This document shows positions 59,919 through 64,000 of a stretch of 64,000 bases of DNA, in pieces (position 1 is the first letter of the stretch; each line of letters begins with the position of its first letter). A model generated the notes under the pieces. That model did not search any database, was not told where the DNA came from, and saw only the letters and a program-made list of their open reading frames with translations. Origin of the DNA: Elizabethkingia bruuniana (GTDB lineage Bacteria; Bacteroidota; Bacteroidia; Flavobacteriales; Weeksellaceae); NCBI RefSeq assembly GCF_002024805.1, contig NZ_CP014337.1, positions 2,666,001 through 2,730,000 on the forward strand, given 5' to 3'. A program made the position numbers and the translations under genes.

Positions 59919-61328
59919 TTATTTCATGGTTTTACTCTGACATACAAAATCAGTTGTTGGCACTTCTGTTAATTTAATCTTACCAAAACCACCTTCCACT
60001 TCTGTAAAGTTACGATATCCTCTTGCCTGAAGAATACTTGCCGCTATCATACTTCTGTAACCTCCGGCACAGTGCAGAAAGAAATGCTCTTTCGGGTCAA
60101 CATCCTTTATCCATGTATTGATATAAGCTAACGGACGGCTATAAGCATCTGCTATATGTTCTGCAGCATATTCTCCTTCTTTTCTTACATCAATTATTTT
60201 AACATCTTCTGTATATCGTTGTGCAAATTCTTCAGGGGTAATTCTGTCCACGGAATCAGTTTCTTTTCCTGCTGATTGCCATGCAGAAACACCTCCCTTC
60301 AGATAGCCCAATACATTATCAAAACCTACACGGCTAAGACGGGTAATAACTTCTTCTTCACTTCCTTCATCCGTTACCAATAATAGCGGCTGCTTTACAT
60401 CTGCTATCATTACACCCACCCATGGCGCAAAATCTCCTTTCACTCCGATATTTACTGACTGTGGAATAAAGCCTTTATGAAATTCTGCTGCAAGTCTTGT
60501 GTCCAGTATCAATGCTCCGGTTTCATCTGCCACAGCTTCAAAATCTTCTGCTGATAATGGGTTAAGCCCTTGTTCAAGAACTTGATCAAAACTTTCATAG
60601 CCCTTTTTATTCATGGCAACATTCATGGCAAAATATCCTGGCGGCGGTGTTAATCCGTCCGTAACTTCTTTTACAAAAGTCGCTTTATCCGGTTGGTTCA
60701 GCGCATAGTTCGTTTTCTTCTGATTGCCCAAAGTATCCACCGTTTCCTTCTGCATGTTTTTACCACATGCACTTCCGGCTCCGTGAGCAGGGTAAACTGT
60801 TATTTCATCTGATAAAGGCATAATCTTATTTATCAGGCTATCATAAAGCATTCCTGCAAGATCTTCCTGCGTAAGGTCTTTACCTTTTTGTGCAAGATCT
60901 GGTCTTCCGACATCTCCTAAGAACAAAGTATCTCCCGAAAACAGAGCTGTTTCTTTTCCATTTTCGTCAATAAGCAAGTAGCATGAGCTTTCCATCGTAT
61001 GCCCGGGTGTATGCAATACTTTTATTTTAATATCGCCTATCTCAAAAATTTCCTCGTCTTTAGCAATAACTGCTTCAAATTCAGGTTTTGCTGTTGGTCC
61101 GTAAACTATAGCTGCACCTGTTTTATCACTCAAGTCAACATGCCCGGATACAAAATCTGCATGAAAGTGGGTCTCGAGAATATATTTAAGCTTCGCATTG
61201 TCCTCTTGTAATTTATCCAGATAGGGCTGCACCTCTCTTAAAGGATCTATAATTACGGCTTCTCCCTGGGATACAATGTAGTAAGCTCCCTGTGCAAGAC
61301 ATCCTGTATATATTTGTTCTACTTTCAT
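59919..61328 (-). CDS. Persulfide dioxygenase-rhodanese fusion
   Basis: This 469-residue cytoplasmic protein has three domains. Residues 1-250 are an ETHE1-like MBL domain with the iron-site motif ETHFHADFVSGH, a TPGHT motif and an FSGDTLFLGDVGRPDL loop. Residues 255-350 are a rhodanese domain that lacks an active-site Cys (the loop region reads VTDEGSEEE). Residues 365-460 are an active rhodanese with Cys in FLHCAGGYRS. The enzyme oxidises glutathione-type persulfide and exchanges sulfur with thiosulfate. A 22-bp repeat 53 bases upstream is a probable Crp/Fnr operator. Confidence 0.92.
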   Translation of the reverse strand: MKVEQIYTGCLAQGAYYIVSQGEAVIIDPLREVQPYLDKLQEDNAKLKYILETHFHADFVSGHVDLSDKTGAAIVYGPTAKPEFEAVIAKDEEIFEIGDIKIKVLHTPGHTMESSCYLLIDENGKETALFSGDTLFLGDVGRPDLAQKGKDLTQEDLAGMLYDSLINKIMPLSDEITVYPAHGAGSACGKNMQKETVDTLGNQKKTNYALNQPDKATFVKEVTDGLTPPPGYFAMNVAMNKKGYESFDQVLEQGLNPLSAEDFEAVADETGALILDTRLAAEFHKGFIPQSVNIGVKGDFAPWVGVMIADVKQPLLLVTDEGSEEEVITRLSRVGFDNVLGYLKGGVSAWQSAGKETDSVDRITPEEFAQRYTEDVKIIDVRKEGEYAAEHIADAYSRPLAYINTWIKDVDPKEHFFLHCAGGYRSMIAASILQARGYRNFTEVEGGFGKIKLTEVPTTDFVCQSKTMK

Positions 61329-61380
61329 TTTATTACATTTTAATTTAGTGGAGTAAAGTTATCATTATAAAATATGCTGT

Positions 61381-61402
61381 ACAGCTACTTTTGTCACATA
61401 AG
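61381..61402 (-). promoter_or_regulatory. 22-bp exact repeat, operator candidate before the persulfide gene
   Basis: This contains CTACTTTTGTCACATAAG and is identical over 22 bases to 62228-62249. It lies 53 bases upstream of the persulfide dioxygenase start and overlaps the end of the TauE gene. A Crp/Fnr regulator is encoded in the same locus. Confidence 0.6.
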
Positions 61403-62179
61403 AATTTCTTTTGCAAGAATATAGGTTCCCATAACCAGTATAAACCAGCCAAAAGCTGGTTTCAGCTTCTTTCCATCTATTCTACGGGAGAAAAAACTCC
61501 CTATATATATTCCAATAACAGCCATGGCTGTTACGCCTAGTAAAAATGACCAGTGTATGGTGGTATGGTGTAAAGAGAATATAAATCCGCTCAGAGAATT
61601 AAGTGCAATAATAACAAGTGAGGTCCCTATAGCAGTTTTCATAGGCATTTTAAGCAATCCAACAAGCGCAGGGATAATCATAAATCCTCCGCCTGCGCCA
61701 ATAAGCCCGGTCAATAGCCCCACAATAATCCCTTGAACAGCTACCAAAAGGTAGCCAGAATTACTTTCTGACAAATTTTCAGATTGAATTTTACGAATCA
61801 TTTTATATGCTGCGCCAACCATTAGTACAGCAAACAACAACATGATAAAATTATCCTTGGTAATTATAACACTTCCTATCTGGATCAGCTTCTGCGGGAT
61901 TGCGGGAAGCAAAAAATTTCTTGATAGAAACACCGAAATTACGGATGGAACTCCGAATATAATGACTGTTTTGAAGTCTACCCAAGCCTTTTGAAAGTAG
62001 GATACAGATCCGGCTATACTCGTTACGCCTACAATAAAAAGAGAATATACTGTAGCCTGAACAGTTCCTATGCTAAATAAATAAACCAAGACGGGTACTG
62101 TAAGAATACTACCTCCACCTCCTATCAGTCCTAAAGATACACCTATTAAAACAGATGCTAAATAACCTGCTATTTCCAT
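61394..62179 (-). CDS. TauE/SafE-family sulfite exporter-like membrane protein
   Basis: This 261-residue protein with about eight membrane helices in two similar halves carries the family glycine motifs ASVLIGVSLGLIGGGGSILTV and GLLTGLIGAGGGFMIIPAL. TauE/SafE proteins export sulfite or sulfoacetate-type anions. Located between the Crp/Fnr gene and the persulfide enzyme gene, it probably removes sulfite produced by persulfide oxidation. Its promoter region carries one copy of the 22-bp repeat. Confidence 0.9.
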   Translation of the reverse strand: MEIAGYLASVLIGVSLGLIGGGGSILTVPVLVYLFSIGTVQATVYSLFIVGVTSIAGSVSYFQKAWVDFKTVIIFGVPSVISVFLSRNFLLPAIPQKLIQIGSVIITKDNFIMLLFAVLMVGAAYKMIRKIQSENLSESNSGYLLVAVQGIIVGLLTGLIGAGGGFMIIPALVGLLKMPMKTAIGTSLVIIALNSLSGFIFSLHHTTIHWSFLLGVTAMAVIGIYIGSFFSRRIDGKKLKPAFGWFILVMGTYILAKEILM

Positions 62180-62227
62180 TACATTTTACAATTGATACTG
62201 CAAAAATGAAATACTCGGAATCATTAC

Positions 62228-62249
62228 ACAGCTACTTTTGTCACATAAG
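62228..62249 (-). promoter_or_regulatory. 22-bp exact repeat, operator candidate before the TauE gene
   Basis: This second copy of the element at 61381-61402 lies 49 bases upstream of the TauE start and overlaps the last codons of the Crp/Fnr gene. The near-equal distance to both starts (49 and 53 bases) argues for regulator binding. Confidence 0.6.
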
Positions 62250-62864
62250 GGTAATTTTATTTCTTCCCAGCTTTACGGTTCCGTTTTCTTCAAGCTGTTT
62301 TAGCAATCTGGAAACTACAGCTCTCGCCGTTCCCAATTCGTTTGCAAGCTGCTCATGGGTTGTCTGAATTGTTTTGGACACTGCAAGAGAAGATTTCTTT
62401 TGCAATAAATCCAGTAATCTTTCATCTACCTTTTTAAAGGCAATGGCATTTACAACCTCCAGAAGTTCTTCAAACCTTTTATGGTACAATCTGAAAATAT
62501 AATCCAGCCATTGTGGATATTCTTTAATAAAAAGTGAAACCTTATCTACCGGAAGAAAAAGAATTTCCGCATCCTCTTCTACCTCAGCCCTGACCTTGCT
62601 CGTATCATTATGCAATCCGCCAAGAAAAGACATAATGCAGCTTTCTCCGGGTTTTATGTAGTACAACAGAATCTCACGCCCGTCTTCTTCGGTACGGATT
62701 ACCTTCAGACTTCCTTTTACCACGATAGGAATAGCCCGGATATGGGAATTTTCATCCTGAATAATACTCCCTGCCTTATAGTCTTTTTGTACACTATTAG
62801 CATATAATCTTTCAATCAGTTCTGGTGAAGATTCAAATTCGGAAATTTTCTGCAGTTCTGTCAT
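62241..62864 (-). CDS. Crp/Fnr-family regulator of the sulfur locus
   Basis: This 207-residue protein has an N-terminal cNMP-binding-like roll (about 25-125; SIIQDENSHIRAIPIVVKGSLKVI, YIKPGESCIMSFLGG) and a C-terminal winged helix with TTHEQLANELGTARAVVSRLLKQL. There is one Cys in the sensor region (ESCIMS). It lies 61 bases upstream of the TauE gene and just after the ClC gene. The repeated 22-bp element before two downstream genes is the natural candidate for its binding site; a persulfide or sulfide signal would be expected. Confidence 0.9.
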   Translation of the reverse strand: MTELQKISEFESSPELIERLYANSVQKDYKAGSIIQDENSHIRAIPIVVKGSLKVIRTEEDGREILLYYIKPGESCIMSFLGGLHNDTSKVRAEVEEDAEILFLPVDKVSLFIKEYPQWLDYIFRLYHKRFEELLEVVNAIAFKKVDERLLDLLQKKSSLAVSKTIQTTHEQLANELGTARAVVSRLLKQLEENGTVKLGRNKITLM

Positions 62865-62873
62865 GTTCCGGAA

Positions 62874-64000
62874 TTATTCTATTCTAAGTTTTTTCAGGTT
62901 CTGTCGGTAAGCATCCATAATGGTAGATTTGGTAATATAACCGATATACTTTCCGTCTTTCGTTAATAAGACATAGTCATGCCGGCTTTCTTCCATTATC
63001 CGTATTATTTTTGCTGTAGCATCATCAACAGATACAATATTAGCAGTAATGATAAATTCGGAGAAGTCAGTTTCTTGATCAAAAAAGAGATGTTTTCGGA
63101 CATCGTTCAGCATAATAATTCCCTGAATAATTAATGACCGGTCGAGTACCGGAACAAAATACTGATTGGTATTGGTAAATATATCTTTAATCTCTTGCGA
63201 AGTAAAATCTGTAAATACTGTTTTCAGGTGACTGCTGTATAATAAACTTACATCGATTTTATCCAGGATATTGCGGTCTTTATCGGAAGTAAAAACAATA
63301 CCTTTATCTGCAATACTATAGATATCCATGCTATAATTATCATACCTCTTTGCAATGGCATAGCTTATAGAAGAAACCAGCATAAGCGGAATAATCAGCC
63401 CATAACCACCTGTTATTTCGGCAATAAGGAAAATTGCAGTGAGTGGTGCATGGAATAATCCACTTAATAAAGCAGCCATACCCACAACCGTAAAATTATC
63501 TATAGGAAGGTTTTTAATACCGATAAGCGTCACAACCTTGGAAACAAAGTATCCCAGATAAGAACCTACAAAAAGTGAAGGCGCAAAATTACCACCATTC
63601 CCCCCGCTTCCCAGTGTTAGTCCTGTAGCGACAGATTTAATCATCATGGTAATCAGCACAAAAAGCATAATCCACCATTCATTTCCGTTAAGGTGCTCAA
63701 ATAATGAATTATCCAGTAGCTCTCCGGCCTGATTATTGGCCAGTACTTTTATGTTTTCATAACCTTCACCAAATAATGGCGGAAACAGAAATATGAGCAT
63801 TCCCAGAATACCTGCTCCTACAAATGCTCTTGTATATACATTCTTGGAATAACTTCCTATGCGATGTTCGACCCACCTAAAGAGCCGTGCATGATATACA
63901 GACAGAAAACCAGCGATAATCCCCAGAAGAACATAATAAATAGTATTATGATAATCGAAATTCAGCCCTCTTTTAAAAGATAATAATATTCCGCCATTCA
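62874..64000 (-). CDS. ClC chloride channel/transporter with CBS domains (5' end outside window)
   Basis: The reading frame stays open to the window edge, so the start lies beyond 64000; the ATG at 63800 is internal. The visible 375 residues contain the second half of a ClC membrane domain, with the canonical filter motif GGNGGNFAPS, and a C-terminal pair of CBS domains (about the last 120 residues; NQYFVPVLDRSLIIQGIIML, DYVLLTKDGKYIGYITKS). The canonical GREGP segment would lie outside the window. It precedes the Crp/Fnr gene by 9 bases. Confidence 0.9.
   Translation of the reverse strand, partial: NGGILLSFKRGLNFDYHNTIYYVLLGIIAGFLSVYHARLFRWVEHRIGSYSKNVYTRAFVGAGILGMLIFLFPPLFGEGYENIKVLANNQAGELLDNSLFEHLNGNEWWIMLFVLITMMIKSVATGLTLGSGGNGGNFAPSLFVGSYLGYFVSKVVTLIGIKNLPIDNFTVVGMAALLSGLFHAPLTAIFLIAEITGGYGLIIPLMLVSSISYAIAKRYDNYSMDIYSIADKGIVFTSDKDRNILDKIDVSLLYSSHLKTVFTDFTSQEIKDIFTNTNQYFVPVLDRSLIIQGIIMLNDVRKHLFFDQETDFSEFIITANIVSVDDATAKIIRIMEESRHDYVLLTKDGKYIGYITKSTIMDAYRQNLKKLRIE

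Noticed and set aside
1-64000. tRNA, rRNA, CRISPR array or insertion sequence
   Set aside because: No cloverleaf, rRNA segment, regularly spaced repeat array or transposase frame was seen by eye on either strand.

Overview
The window reads as chromosomal DNA of a low-GC member of the Bacteroidota, most likely a Weeksellaceae flavobacterium close to Elizabethkingia or Chryseobacterium. Reasons visible in the sequence: GLPGLI-family protein, GG-leader bacteriocin-like peptides beginning MKKLxR, lipoproteins with Bacteroidota-type lipoboxes, a two-component regulator of LytTR type, TAnnTTTG-type promoter boxes, A-rich rather than Shine-Dalgarno leaders, and a BtuB receptor with surface beta-propeller lipoproteins behind a cobalamin riboswitch. 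The genus is inference.

Layout. 1-6.5 kb is a very AT-rich accessory segment: a decayed histidine kinase, an intact LytTR response regulator, then a tight plus-strand set made of a small caspase-like protein, two clear DUF2589-like proteins and a more divergent third, a mini zinc-ribbon protein and a membrane-anchored GH25 muramidase. A 32-nt leader repeat stands before the first two genes of the set. A serine hydrolase and an RDD membrane protein follow. 6.6-15.2 kb (minus) holds an M20 peptidase and then a peptide-export locus: six GG-leader, Cys-rich peptides (two of them too short for ordinary ORF calling), a C39-peptidase ABC exporter, an HlyD adaptor and a VKOR-thioredoxin disulfide-forming protein. 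15.4-24.4 kb carries a DeoR regulator, an RND tripartite efflux operon and an unusual carboxypeptidase-regulatory/alpha-beta hydrolase fusion.

24.5-32.7 kb (minus) is a nitrite/nitric oxide locus: an NsrR-like Rrf2 regulator (fused in this sequence to a membrane protein across an A10 tract), a methyltransferase, copper nitrite reductase NirK, an FGE/NirV-like protein, a SCO protein, a cytochrome c, the ScdA iron-sulfur repair protein, quinol NO reductase and a hemerythrin. A perfect 37-bp repeat marks two points in it. 33.9-38.8 kb (minus) is a biotin operon (bioF, bioD, bioB, bioA) that begins with a ferritin-like di-iron protein of unknown role and faces a divergent MocR regulator. 40.5-41.6 kb is a second GG-peptide gene with a GLPGLI partner.

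41.6-50.5 kb is a mixed set: a ClC-type protein, small enzymes, serine hydrolases, and Crp, AraC and MFS genes. 50.6-56.6 kb holds a candidate small RNA and a cobalamin riboswitch driving a B12-uptake operon. 56.7-64 kb (mostly minus) is a sulfur locus: SulP, two YeeE/YedE half-proteins, a persulfide dioxygenase-rhodanese fusion, TauE/SafE and a Crp/Fnr regulator whose probable operator is a 22-bp exact repeat upstream of two of these genes. A second, CBS-containing ClC protein runs off the end.

The most promising little-described items are the DUF2589/caspase-like/GH25 set, the Cys-rich GG peptides with a knottin-like cysteine framework next to a dedicated disulfide system, and the di-iron protein at the head of the biotin operon. 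I saw no tRNA, rRNA, CRISPR array or insertion sequence.
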